NCBI GenBank assembly: GCA_009493725.1
Contig: VOGB01000004.1
Location: forward strand, 434,001-498,000
From: Pseudoramibacter fermentans
Lineage (GTDB): Bacteria > Bacillota > Clostridia > Eubacteriales > Eubacteriaceae
Length of the DNA stretch: 64,000 nt
Direction of reading: 5' to 3'
This document shows, piece by piece, positions 49,780 to 58,450 of this stretch. The notes under the pieces are model-generated. The model was given only the letters and a program-made list of their open reading frames with translations. It did no database searches and was not told the origin of the DNA. The translations under genes were made by a program, and so were the position numbers. How positions within the stretch are numbered: position 1 is the first letter of the stretch; every line of letters starts with the position of its first letter.

Positions 49780-51060
49780 TTAAGATTTAAAATTACTGAG
49801 GGTCATGGTCATGATACCGTCCGCCCAGTCCGCTTTGATTTGGGCGTTGTAAAATTCAGCGATGCCCTTAGCCATCGACAGGCCGATGCCGGATCCCGCG
49901 ATTTTGTTGTTGTGCGAGGTGTCGCCGCGGTAAAAGCGTTCGAACAATTTGCTCGTATCCACCTGATCTCCGTTTTTGTAGGTGTTCGAAACGGAAAGCA
50001 TTTTGTTATTGAACCCTTTAGAGGCGACGCGGACAGTAATGGTGCCGTTGGGATCACAATACTTAACGGCATTATCGAGCAAAATGTTGAGAAGCTCTTC
50101 CAGCGTTTCCTTTTCGGCCTTGACTTTGACGTGCTCTTGAATGGTCGTACTCAGCGTCAGATTTTTCTGAATCGCCGCACTGCGGTATTCGCTGGCCACG
50201 TCGGAGGTGATCTGCGACAAATCGATCGTCGAAATCTGCAGATTCTGTTGTTCCTCGAGCCGGGAGATTGCCATCAGGTTATTCACCAAATTGTTCATGC
50301 GGTCGACCTGTTTCATTGTCGATTTGGTCCACTCGTTTTCGCCATTGAGGGCCTCCATGACTTCCGTATTGGCAGAAATGACAGACAGCGGCGTTTTGAG
50401 CTCATGGCCCGCGTTGGTAATAAAGCGTTTCTGTTTTTCCGCGTTTTCAATGATGGGGTGGAGCACCCTGCGTGAAAAGAGGGTGACAACAACAAAAAAG
50501 CAAATCAAGCAGAACAATCCAAACATAATGGAAAATCTCAAAATTTCATGGTTTGAATTATCGAAATAGGTGACGTCCATGAAGACGATGAGCTGTGAAT
50601 TGTCCTGAGGCTGCCCAAGGTAATAGGCAAAAGACATTTTGTTCTGGCGCAGGCGCTTGAGTTGATTCAACGAATTGTCGGAAAACACTCTGGATTGATT
50701 TTGGTTTTTAAAAGCGGCCTTGGCCATTTTTTTCGCAGTGGATTCTTCAATCGCGGTAATGTGCGACAAATCGTACCGAATGGGTTTGCCATTTTTGTTA
50801 ACGAAGACGCTGAAATAGCGGATTTGGGAAGACGATTCGTCGGTGAGCTGCAGGCGGTTCATGGTCTGCTTGTCGGCCTTAATGTTTGCAGGCAGCTGAC
50901 CGTGGTTTTTTGAGATGTAACTCATCACCGCCTGAATTTCGTTGTTGGACTGCCGGATATACATGATGTTGATCAGGCCCAGAACAGCGAGCAGGATCAC
51001 CGCCGCGCAGCAGGTTGCGATCACGATGAATTTTCGTTGCAGAGATTTAACCATGGGCAC
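49780..51060 (-). CDS. Sensor histidine kinase
   Basis: 426 residues. An N-terminal membrane helix (about 10-33), an extracytoplasmic sensor region, a second helix (about 175-197), and a cytosolic kinase: FITNAGHELKTPLSVISANTEV with the phosphorylated histidine, NIL-LDNAVKYCDPNG (N box), and AGSGIGLSMAKGIAEF (G box). The sensor domain is of unknown type. GTG 51060 lies 5 nt after AAGGA and the gene overlaps the response regulator by 14 nt; ATG 51054 is the alternative. Confidence 0.92.
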   Translation of the reverse strand: MPMVKSLQRKFIVIATCCAAVILLAVLGLINIMYIRQSNNEIQAVMSYISKNHGQLPANIKADKQTMNRLQLTDESSSQIRYFSVFVNKNGKPIRYDLSHITAIEESTAKKMAKAAFKNQNQSRVFSDNSLNQLKRLRQNKMSFAYYLGQPQDNSQLIVFMDVTYFDNSNHEILRFSIMFGLFCLICFFVVVTLFSRRVLHPIIENAEKQKRFITNAGHELKTPLSVISANTEVMEALNGENEWTKSTMKQVDRMNNLVNNLMAISRLEEQQNLQISTIDLSQITSDVASEYRSAAIQKNLTLSTTIQEHVKVKAEKETLEELLNILLDNAVKYCDPNGTITVRVASKGFNNKMLSVSNTYKNGDQVDTSKLFERFYRGDTSHNNKIAGSGIGLSMAKGIAEFYNAQIKADWADGIMTMTLSNFKS

Positions 51061-51745
51061 GCGATTCCTTTGCGATGAGGTTGAATGGGCCGGACGCTTC
51101 GCCAGCGATCACCGCGTCGGCGCCAATGGCATCCAATTTTTGATTGAGATAAGAGATGTAAATCCAAACGATTTGATATGTATCGTCTTCCTCAGCGTTT
51201 TTCTTGTCATTCCAAACGTGATGATAGAGGGTTTTCGCTGGAATGGATTTGCCGGGATTGAGCAGAAAATAACGGATCATCCGGCCTTCTGGGGCAGAAA
51301 GCTGGATGGCGCTGTCACAGGTTAACGTGTCGTTTTCCGTATCGAACTCAACGCGGCCAAAGGAAAGCGTTGTCGGCGTGTAATCCTCAGCACGGCGTGT
51401 AACCGAGCGCACCCGCGCCAGCAATTCCTTCATCGCGAAGGGTTTTGTCAAATAATCGTCGGCACCAGCTTCGAGGCCGGTGACGCGGTCGTCCACTTCT
51501 ACTTTTGCCGTTAAGAAAATGGCGGGCGTCGTGTCACCGGCATTTCTAAGTTTTTTAAGGGCATCGATGCCGTTTAGGTTCGGCATCATGATGTCGAAGA
51601 TGTAACAGTCGTAAAGGCCGTTCTCCGCCATCTCAACGGCTTCGGCACCGTCGGAAGCGAGATCGACCTCGTACTGATAGATGCCGAGGAAGGCCTGAAT
51701 GGCCCGCTGCATAGCCGTTTCATCTTCAGCCAATAAAATTTTCAT
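51047..51745 (-). CDS. OmpR-type response regulator
   Basis: 232 residues. Receiver domain with acidic pocket EDE near residue 7-9, phospho-Asp in CYIFDIMMPNLNG (about 55) and LTAK/KPF (LTKPFAMKELLARV); then a winged-helix DNA-binding domain (SAPEGRMIRYFLLNPGKSIP, KTLYHHVWNDKKNAEEDDT). Partner of the histidine kinase. A GAGAACA site precedes the ATG; the alarmone synthetase gene lies 12 nt upstream, suggesting one three-gene operon. Confidence 0.92.
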   Translation of the reverse strand: MKILLAEDETAMQRAIQAFLGIYQYEVDLASDGAEAVEMAENGLYDCYIFDIMMPNLNGIDALKKLRNAGDTTPAIFLTAKVEVDDRVTGLEAGADDYLTKPFAMKELLARVRSVTRRAEDYTPTTLSFGRVEFDTENDTLTCDSAIQLSAPEGRMIRYFLLNPGKSIPAKTLYHHVWNDKKNAEEDDTYQIVWIYISYLNQKLDAIGADAVIAGEASGPFNLIAKESRAHG

Positions 51746-51757
51746 CTTGTTCTCCTT

Positions 51758-52399
51758 TTACTCTTTTTCCCTGATTAAATTACGGATGGTCTGCATCGAG
51801 ATATCGCAGGATGCCAGCTCGTCCGCACAGCGTTTTAATTCTTGACTGAGAAGTTCGGCGCGTTTGGGATCGATATTTTTTTTGTAGCTCACCTGGTGTT
51901 CCAAACTCGCCCAGGTATCCATCGCGATAGTGCGCAGCTGAATCTCCACGAAATAATGTCCCGGGACGCTGCCGCACACATCTTCGTAAGGGGTCTCCAT
52001 TGAAAGAATCAGGTGGTAGCTGCGGTAGCCGTTTGGCTTGACGTGGTGGATGTAATCCTTGCGTTCGACGATTTCGCAGTCGTCAAAGCTTTCGATGATG
52101 TGAATTACGCGGTCGATATCGTCCCGAAAGGTAGTGACAACTCGGATGCCAATGGCATCAGTCAATTCGTGCAGTGCGGAATAGGGGGTGGCGGGGAGCT
52201 GCCGCCGCTCACACTTGTCGATCATACTGGCTTCGTTTTTCACGCGTCCGTTGAGGTGTTCGAATAAAGCTTCGCCGGTTTTTTCACGGTAGGCTTCGCT
52301 CGCTGTATTCAGCCGGCCCATGAGTTCATTTAAAATGTCGTTTAAATGGACTTGGTAGGGGCCGTATATGGTTGAGTTAGATTGATTTTTAATATTCAT
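51758..52399 (-). CDS. Small alarmone synthetase (RelA/SpoT domain)
   Basis: 213 residues: a single ppGpp synthetase domain with DAIGIRVVTTFRDDIDRVI, KDYIHHVKPNGYRSYHLIL (ATP/GTP region) and HYFVEIQLRTIAMDTWASLEHQV. No hydrolase, TGS or ACT domain, so of the RelP/RelQ type. It makes (p)ppGpp under stress. It starts the apparent operon with the two-component system; the short gap of 12 nt supports co-transcription. Exact RelP or RelQ identity is not clear. Confidence 0.87.
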   Translation of the reverse strand: MNIKNQSNSTIYGPYQVHLNDILNELMGRLNTASEAYREKTGEALFEHLNGRVKNEASMIDKCERRQLPATPYSALHELTDAIGIRVVTTFRDDIDRVIHIIESFDDCEIVERKDYIHHVKPNGYRSYHLILSMETPYEDVCGSVPGHYFVEIQLRTIAMDTWASLEHQVSYKKNIDPKRAELLSQELKRCADELASCDISMQTIRNLIREKE

Positions 52400-52500
52400 G
52401 ATATATATTATGGCAAATGAATCTTAATTCTCAGACTAAACTCAGAAGGGGCGGTCAAGAAGTTAGATGATCCTAAATACTTAATTATAGGGGCTTGCCC

Positions 52501-52528
52501 TTGAATTTTCCTTAACGCGTGTTAGAAT
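52501..52528 (+). promoter_or_regulatory. Sigma-A-like promoter of the candidate sRNA
   Basis: TTGAAT at 52501-52506, 16-nt spacer, TGT plus TAGAAT (52520-52528), an extended -10. Confidence 0.6.
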
Positions 52529-52534
52529 ATATTT

Positions 52535-52609
52535 ATCAAAGAAATCATGTGAGAATCGCAGGATTCGGCTGCTGTTGATACAAGGCACTAATGTATCAGC
52601 AGTTTTTTT
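52535..52609 (+). ncRNA. Candidate short sRNA (about 75 nt)
   Basis: A promoter leads into a short transcript with hairpin GAATC-GCAG-GATTC (52553-52566) and a terminator hairpin CTGCTGTTGATAC / GTATCAGCAG followed by TTTTTTTA (52603-52610). No frame of useful length is present. It lies antisense-free between two minus-strand genes, divergent from the alarmone synthetase. Family unknown. Confidence 0.45.
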
Positions 52610-52671
52610 ATTTTACAAAAAAATATCCTCTGTCTGGCAGATGCTGCGCAGGCAGAGGCTGTGAGTGTCGT

Positions 52672-54624
52672 TTATTCATTTTCACTATCGATAATTTGCG
52701 TCAGCAGGGACTGAATTTCATTGCGGTCCTTGAACAATTTTTTTGCAGTCGTCTGCAAACGGTAAATTTTGGCTGAAAGCGGCAGAACAGTAATGCCGTC
52801 TAATTTTTCCCAAGTGTGATTGAGCATGTCTCTTCCAATGACGCCGCGGAACAAATCGTGTTTCAAAGTCACGAAGGCGTGATCCGAGCGGTTGAAGAGA
52901 CACAGAATCACGGTCTGCCTGTAGACTCTCAGGTAGGCGAGAAGGTCGTCCGTCGTCTTGATCGGGTACCATCTGCCGCGGCTGAGCGTTTTGCTTTTGG
53001 CCCGCAGGGTCGTGATGGCTTCGTACCATCTTAAAAGCTCTTTATCCTCGTCGCCCCAGGGGTAGGTGCCTCTGTTGTAAGGATCCTCAAAGCCTTCACA
53101 GCCGGCTTCGTCGCCGTAATAGATGCAGGGGACGCCTGGAAACGTCATTTGAATCAGGCTGAGAAGCTTGAGACGCATGACGGCAAGGCTGCGCTGCTCA
53201 GGATTGAGCTTGAAGGTCTCTTTTTCTTTGTCGGTCATTTCCTTGCTGTCGACGCCGGAAAGCACCGTCAGCGCTCTGGCGCGGTCGTGGGAATCGATCA
53301 GGTTCATGTTAGACATGAATTGTTCCTTGGGATAGGTTTCGTACAAGGACATCATCTGACGGATGGCGGTTTTTGAAGAGATATTGTACAACAGAAAATC
53401 GTTAAAGGTCTGTCTGAACGGATAATTCATCACCGCGTCGAGCTCGTGTCCCATGAAATACTGGCGCTGCACGCCGTAGGAGACCTTGTTGGACGCGTTT
53501 TCCCAGACTTCTCCGATGAGCACGTTGTCTTCGCCCTCCTCGAGAAGCGCGGTTTTCAGGTCTTCGATGAAGTCGTCGGGCAATTCGTCGGCCACGTCGA
53601 GACGCCAGCCGGAGGCGCCGTCCCGGATCCATTTGCGGACCACACTGTCCTGGCCTTTAAAGATATAATCGCGGTACGCCGGGTTATTTTCTTCGACATC
53701 GGGCATGTTGCCTATTCCCCACCACGAGTCGTACTGGTCAGGGTAATTGCTGAATCGGTACCAGCTGTAATACGGGGAATCCTTGGACTGATAGGCGCCG
53801 ACGTTCGGGAAACGGCCGTATTTGTTGAAATAGATGGAATCATCGCCGGTGTGGTTGAAGACGCCGTCTAGAATCACGCGGATGCCTCTTTTTTTCGCTT
53901 CGGCGCACAGTCGGATAAAGATGTCCTCGTCGCCAAATTCCCGCGCGATCATTTTATAATCAGCCGTATTGTATTTGTGATTACTGTTGGCCTCGAAAAT
54001 CGGGTTGAGATACAAAATCGAGACGTTGAGCGATTTCAGATAATCGAGCTTTTCGATGATGCCTTCCAGGGTGCCGCCGAAATAGTCCCAGTAATCAATA
54101 GATCCATCTTGATTGCGAAAATAGTGAGGCGTATCATTCCAATCCCCGTGTACAAGTGAAGAAGGGAAAAAGCTCGGATGATGGGTGGGGTGCTGAGGTC
54201 TGGCGAAGCGGTCGGGAAAAATTTGATACATAATTCCATCCTTGTACCAGTCTGGAACGGTGCGGCCCTTGTCAAATAAGGTGATTTGATAGGAGGGGGC
54301 GTTGTCGTGGCTGGCGTAAATTGCGCCTTCACCACCGAGATGATCGGCTTGGGTGCCGTATTGATACTGGCGGTTGTAGGCCTCAAATTGGAAATGGTAC
54401 CAGAGCAGGCCGGGCTGATCCGGCATTTGGAGGGTCACGCTGAATAAATCGCTGCCTTCCTCTGGCTTCAAGTCGTACCAATGCTCCGTATCACGGTAAA
54501 AGGTCTGCAGCCGGATGTTCATCACATCGTGCGCTTCGACCCTTATGGTAACAGAAGAGCCAGTTGGAATGGCTCCAAATGGCTCTCTTAATTTCAAATC
54601 AAATGAATCATGTCTAAAATACAT
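52672..54624 (-). CDS. GH13 alpha-amylase/neopullulanase-type glycosidase
   Basis: 650 residues. An N-terminal beta domain (1-110, CBM34-like) precedes the GH13 barrel: DWYKDGIMYQIFPDRFA, VILDGVFNHTGDDS (region I), GWRLDVADE (nucleophile Asp), VLIGEVWENA (acid/base Glu) and LIDSHDRAR (third Asp). A C-terminal beta domain follows. No signal peptide is seen, so it probably trims or debranches intracellular glycogen or maltodextrins. Last gene of the glycogen operon, 12 nt after glgA. Neopullulanase, cyclomaltodextrinase and alpha-amylase are all possible. Confidence 0.9.
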   Translation of the reverse strand: MYFRHDSFDLKLREPFGAIPTGSSVTIRVEAHDVMNIRLQTFYRDTEHWYDLKPEEGSDLFSVTLQMPDQPGLLWYHFQFEAYNRQYQYGTQADHLGGEGAIYASHDNAPSYQITLFDKGRTVPDWYKDGIMYQIFPDRFARPQHPTHHPSFFPSSLVHGDWNDTPHYFRNQDGSIDYWDYFGGTLEGIIEKLDYLKSLNVSILYLNPIFEANSNHKYNTADYKMIAREFGDEDIFIRLCAEAKKRGIRVILDGVFNHTGDDSIYFNKYGRFPNVGAYQSKDSPYYSWYRFSNYPDQYDSWWGIGNMPDVEENNPAYRDYIFKGQDSVVRKWIRDGASGWRLDVADELPDDFIEDLKTALLEEGEDNVLIGEVWENASNKVSYGVQRQYFMGHELDAVMNYPFRQTFNDFLLYNISSKTAIRQMMSLYETYPKEQFMSNMNLIDSHDRARALTVLSGVDSKEMTDKEKETFKLNPEQRSLAVMRLKLLSLIQMTFPGVPCIYYGDEAGCEGFEDPYNRGTYPWGDEDKELLRWYEAITTLRAKSKTLSRGRWYPIKTTDDLLAYLRVYRQTVILCLFNRSDHAFVTLKHDLFRGVIGRDMLNHTWEKLDGITVLPLSAKIYRLQTTAKKLFKDRNEIQSLLTQIIDSENE

Positions 54625-54636
54625 ATATTACACGCT

Positions 54637-56070
54637 TTAATTTAATCTTCCACAAATTTTTTTGTAATAGTAGAGATAGGTTTCTGCTGAGTGACGCCAG
54701 TTAAAGTCACACGAAAGAGCGTTTTTCGTCAATTGCTTCCAATCGTCCTTGTAGTCGTAATACAGTCCGACCGCCTTTTGAATGGTAAAGAGCATGTCGT
54801 GGGCATTGTAGGTCGCGAAGGAATAACCGTTGCCTTCCTTGGTCTGCGAATTGTAATAGTGGACGGTATCCTTTAATCCGCCGGTTTCGCGGACAATCGG
54901 AATAGAACCGTAGCGCATCGCGATCATCTGCGACAGACCGCAGGGTTCAAATTTGGAAGGCATCAGGAACATGTCGGTGCCGGCGTAGATCTTGCGGGAC
55001 AAGTCTTCGTCGAAGGTAATGCAGGCGCGCATTTTGTTCGGATAGTATCCGGCAACATCGCGCAGCATGTTTTCGTAGCCAGTTTCGCCTGTGCCCAGCA
55101 CGACAAACTGCAATTCCATCTGAAGAATTTCGTGGATGACCGCGGCAACGAGGTCCAGCCCCTTTTGTTCGGTCAGACGGGTGATCATCCCGATGATCGG
55201 CTTGTTGGGGTCGACAGGGAGGTTCAGATGCTTCTGAAGGGCCACTTTGTTTTCCATCTTTTTGCTGTAGCTGCTGGTGTAATTCGTCCAGATGTGCGGG
55301 TCTGTCTGCGGATTGTATTCCTTATCGTTAATGCCGTTGAGGATGCCGACTTCATGATCGGCAATGTCGCGGATCACGCCGTCGAGGCGTTCCCCGTAGT
55401 AGGGGTCCTTGATTTCTTCGGCGTAGGTTGGAGAGACAGTCGTCACGAGATCTGCGCTGTACAGTGCACCCTTCATGAAGTTGACGTCTTCGTAAAATTC
55501 CAGTGTAGACGGGAAGTAATCGAAATTGATGATGTTTGCGATGTCCTTGAAGCCGTACACGCCCTGGAATTTCAGATTGTGGATGGTGAAGACCGTCTTC
55601 ATGTTCTGGTAATGCCAGCTGTACTGTTCCTTGTACAGGTAGGGGATCAGCGCCGTCTGCCAGTCGTGGCAGTGCATCACGTCCGGATAAAAATTGACGT
55701 AGGGAATAAATTCCAACACAGCGCGGCAGAAGAAAATGAACCGTTCTGCTTCGTCGTAATAGCCGTACAATCCTGGACGCTTGAAATAGTACTCGTTGTC
55801 GATAAAGTAAAAGGTCACATTATCGCTTTTGTATTCCAAAATGCCGCAGTACTGATCGTTGGACCCGATGTGCACGTAAAACGAGTTGACGAATTTAAAC
55901 TGGTGGGTATAGGTTTCTGGAATGCATTCGTATTTCGGAAGCACCACGCGGACGTCCGTTTCCTCCGGCGGGAAGGCCTTCGGCAGCGAGCCGATGACAT
56001 CACCGAGCCCGCCGCTTTTGGCAAAAGGAAAAGCTTCAGAAGCTGCAAACAGGACCTTGAGTTTATCCAT
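54637..56070 (-). CDS. glgA: Glycogen synthase
   Basis: 477 residues, normal for bacterial GlgA (GT5). It transfers glucose from ADP-glucose to the growing alpha-1,4 chain. N-terminal ADP-glucose site FAKSGGLGDVIGSLP (KxGGL), HDWQTALIPYLYK, then MITRLTEQKGLDLVAA and FLMPSKFEPCGLSQMIAMRYG in the C-terminal Rossmann domain. Its ATG directly follows the glgD stop with no gap. Middle gene of the operon. Confidence 0.96.
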   Translation of the reverse strand: MDKLKVLFAASEAFPFAKSGGLGDVIGSLPKAFPPEETDVRVVLPKYECIPETYTHQFKFVNSFYVHIGSNDQYCGILEYKSDNVTFYFIDNEYYFKRPGLYGYYDEAERFIFFCRAVLEFIPYVNFYPDVMHCHDWQTALIPYLYKEQYSWHYQNMKTVFTIHNLKFQGVYGFKDIANIINFDYFPSTLEFYEDVNFMKGALYSADLVTTVSPTYAEEIKDPYYGERLDGVIRDIADHEVGILNGINDKEYNPQTDPHIWTNYTSSYSKKMENKVALQKHLNLPVDPNKPIIGMITRLTEQKGLDLVAAVIHEILQMELQFVVLGTGETGYENMLRDVAGYYPNKMRACITFDEDLSRKIYAGTDMFLMPSKFEPCGLSQMIAMRYGSIPIVRETGGLKDTVHYYNSQTKEGNGYSFATYNAHDMLFTIQKAVGLYYDYKDDWKQLTKNALSCDFNWRHSAETYLYYYKKICGRLN

Positions 56071-57186
56071 TTACAGGCTCCTTCCTTTGGTTAAGATAAT
56101 GGGATCGTCCTTTGTGCCCACCAATGTGGCTTTATCGCGAATCGTGCAATATTTATCCAGAATGACGTTCTTAAGGGTTACGTTGTTGCCGATGACGGCG
56201 TGCTGCATGATGATGCAGTTGTCAATGTGCGAATCCTTGCCGATTTTAGAATCTCTGAATAAAACAGAATTGTTGATTTTGCCGTCGATTTTGCAGCCGG
56301 ACCCGACAATTGAATGGTTGACGGACACATCCGGACCGTAATTCGTCGGGTGGTTGTCCTTGGTCTTCGTGTAAATTTGATGATCGCCGTGGAACAATTC
56401 TTCCATAACATCAAAGTCCAATAGATCCTGATTGATTTCACGGTAGCGTTTCATCGAGTTTACTCGTGATAAATAGCCGGTGTGCGGTGCGCCGAAGATG
56501 CGCAGCGTGTCGATGTTGTCGCGGATGACGTCCATCAAATCCCATTCGCCGATGGCGTTCGCTTTTTCGAGCAGATTGAGGAGCACTTCTCGTTTGATAA
56601 TCATCATGTCCGCATAGGCGTAATCAGAGTTCGATTCATCGTATGGATGAATAGAGCTGATGCGGTAGCGGTTGAAATCCAAAAAGATGTCGTTGGCGTT
56701 CAAGCTGAAGGACGGACGGACCTTTTTGAAGATCATCGTGACGTCGGCATTGTTCGTTTTATGAATCTTGTATGCCGGATTAAAATCAAAGGAAGTGATC
56801 AGGTTTGGCGCCGAAATGATCACATCTTCTGTTTCAGGATTGTGATCCAAAAACATTTCGTTGTAATAGAGGTCGCGGACCGAAATCTTCACAGCGTCGC
56901 CGTAACGAACTGAGGAATAACCCGAAAGAATCGACAGATCCTGTGTTTTTCTGGAGAGCGACCATTCTTTACCGGTTCCCAGATGATCGATGAGGGAGGA
57001 GTACTTGTAAGAGCCTACCACACCGATGTGCTTGATTCCGGAATTAACCATGTTTGACAGGGTGAAGTCGATCAGACGGTAACGGCCGCCAAAAGGCAGC
57101 GTTGACATGGAACGATTTTCCAACAACGGTTTGAGATCTGTATTGTCCCCGTCAATATTTAAGATAAAACCAATTACGTTATTCAT
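56071..57186 (-). CDS. glgD: GlgD, regulatory subunit of ADP-glucose pyrophosphorylase
   Basis: 371 residues, homologous to GlgC but without the GGQGSRL pyrophosphorylase loop; the start reads VIGFILNIDGDNTDLKPLLE. Later FGGRYRLIDFTLSNMVNSG and a left-handed beta-helix C terminus (VSVNHSIVGSGCKIDGKI). In Firmicutes GlgC and GlgD form a heterotetramer in which GlgD modulates catalysis. It sits between glgC (11-nt gap) and glgA. Confidence 0.93.
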   Translation of the reverse strand: MNNVIGFILNIDGDNTDLKPLLENRSMSTLPFGGRYRLIDFTLSNMVNSGIKHIGVVGSYKYSSLIDHLGTGKEWSLSRKTQDLSILSGYSSVRYGDAVKISVRDLYYNEMFLDHNPETEDVIISAPNLITSFDFNPAYKIHKTNNADVTMIFKKVRPSFSLNANDIFLDFNRYRISSIHPYDESNSDYAYADMMIIKREVLLNLLEKANAIGEWDLMDVIRDNIDTLRIFGAPHTGYLSRVNSMKRYREINQDLLDFDVMEELFHGDHQIYTKTKDNHPTNYGPDVSVNHSIVGSGCKIDGKINNSVLFRDSKIGKDSHIDNCIIMQHAVIGNNVTLKNVILDKYCTIRDKATLVGTKDDPIILTKGRSL

Positions 57187-57197
57187 TATGCCGCCTC

Positions 57198-58325
57198 CTA
57201 ACCGTTAATGACCTGAATTTGCGAAGGATCATCGTTTTCTGATGCGACAATCCGAGTATCTGCCGAAACTGTACCGCGCGGACCCACAATACATCTTTCC
57301 AGATGAGCGCCGTCTTTAATGACAGCACCGGTGTGAATGATGCAGTCCTTGATGTAGGTGTGTTCACCGATGGTGATGTCGTGGGACAGAATGGAATGTT
57401 CAACGTGTCCAAAGACCACACAGCCGTCGCAGATCAGCGAATGCGATACTTCCGCGTTTGGCCCGATGTACTGCGGGTGGCGGCTGTTGTTGTTGGAAAA
57501 GATTCTGAAGTTCGGATCGGTCAGATCGAAATCGCAGGATTCGTCGAGCAGGTCCATGTTCGCATCGTAGTAGGAATCGATAGTTCCAACATCTTTCCAG
57601 TAATCGGAGAACATGTAGGCAAAAATACGCTTGTTTTCGCTGTGAAGGGCAGGGATGACGTTGTTGCCGAAGTCGTTTTCTGAGTTTGGATCCTGCGCGT
57701 CTTCGATTAACGCCTTTCTCAAAACCGGCCAATTGAAGACGTAAATCCCCATTGACGCCTTGTTTGATTTGGGTTCCGGTGGTTTTTCCTGGAATTCCTG
57801 AATTCTCAATTCGTCATTGGTCACGACGACGCCGAAACGGCTGGCTTCTTCCCAAGGCACTTCTCTAACTGCGATTGTAAGATCAGCTTGTTTGGATTTG
57901 TGGTAGGCGATCATTTTGGAGTAGTCCATTTTGTAAATGTGGTCGCCCGAAAGAATCAGCACGTATTCCGGATTGAAACGATCAATGAAGTCGATGTTCT
58001 GCGTGATGGCATCGGCCGTACCGTTGTACCAGCGGCCGCCCTTTTGGCCCATGTACGGAGGCAGAATGCGGACGCCGCCATTGACCTTGTCGAGCGCCCA
58101 GGCACTGCCGTTGCCGATATAATTGTTCAAAATATACGGACGGTATTGCGTCAGGACACCGACGACATCAATATTGGAATTCATACAGTTACTTAAAGGA
58201 AAATCGATAATACGGTATTTTCCCCCAAATAAAACAGCTGGTTTTGCATTATTCGCCGTCAAAGCTTTTAAGCGAGAGCCTTGACCGCCAGCTAACAACA
58301 TAGCAACACATTCAGTGTTCATCAT
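57198..58325 (-). CDS. glgC: Glucose-1-phosphate adenylyltransferase
   Basis: 375 residues. Makes ADP-glucose from ATP and glucose 1-phosphate, the first committed step of glycogen synthesis. Motifs: AMLLAGGQGSRLKALT, KPAVLFGGKYRIIDFPLSNC, WYNGTADAITQNIDF and VLILSGDHIYKMDY, then a beta-helix C terminus. AAGGAGTG precedes an ATGATG start; either ATG is possible. An inverted repeat lies in the 125-nt gap upstream. Confidence 0.96.
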   Translation of the reverse strand: MMNTECVAMLLAGGQGSRLKALTANNAKPAVLFGGKYRIIDFPLSNCMNSNIDVVGVLTQYRPYILNNYIGNGSAWALDKVNGGVRILPPYMGQKGGRWYNGTADAITQNIDFIDRFNPEYVLILSGDHIYKMDYSKMIAYHKSKQADLTIAVREVPWEEASRFGVVVTNDELRIQEFQEKPPEPKSNKASMGIYVFNWPVLRKALIEDAQDPNSENDFGNNVIPALHSENKRIFAYMFSDYWKDVGTIDSYYDANMDLLDESCDFDLTDPNFRIFSNNNSRHPQYIGPNAEVSHSLICDGCVVFGHVEHSILSHDITIGEHTYIKDCIIHTGAVIKDGAHLERCIVGPRGTVSADTRIVASENDDPSQIQVING

Positions 58326-58362
58326 AACACTCCTTATCTCTCTTATTTATTTATCATCAGTC

Positions 58363-58425
58363 GGAAAGCTAGCAGATATCTGATGAAAGATATCGAGAGA
58401 GAGAACGGTAGATATCTGCCTTTCC
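58363..58425. repeat. Long inverted repeat between glgP and glgC
   Basis: GGAAAG (58363-58368) + GCAGATATCT (58372-58381) face AGATATCTGC (58410-58419) + CTTTCC (58420-58425). Two copies of the palindrome AGATATCT and a partial third lie within 50 nt. It could be a regulator site or an mRNA-processing/attenuation structure separating glgP from glgC. Confidence 0.6.
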
Positions 58426-58450
58426 AGTTGATGCTAATAGCGTGTTGAAA

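Noticed and set aside
55132..56094. 320-codon plus-strand frame opposite glgA
   Set aside because: Antisense shadow of a gene with all GlgA motifs; no ribosome binding site.
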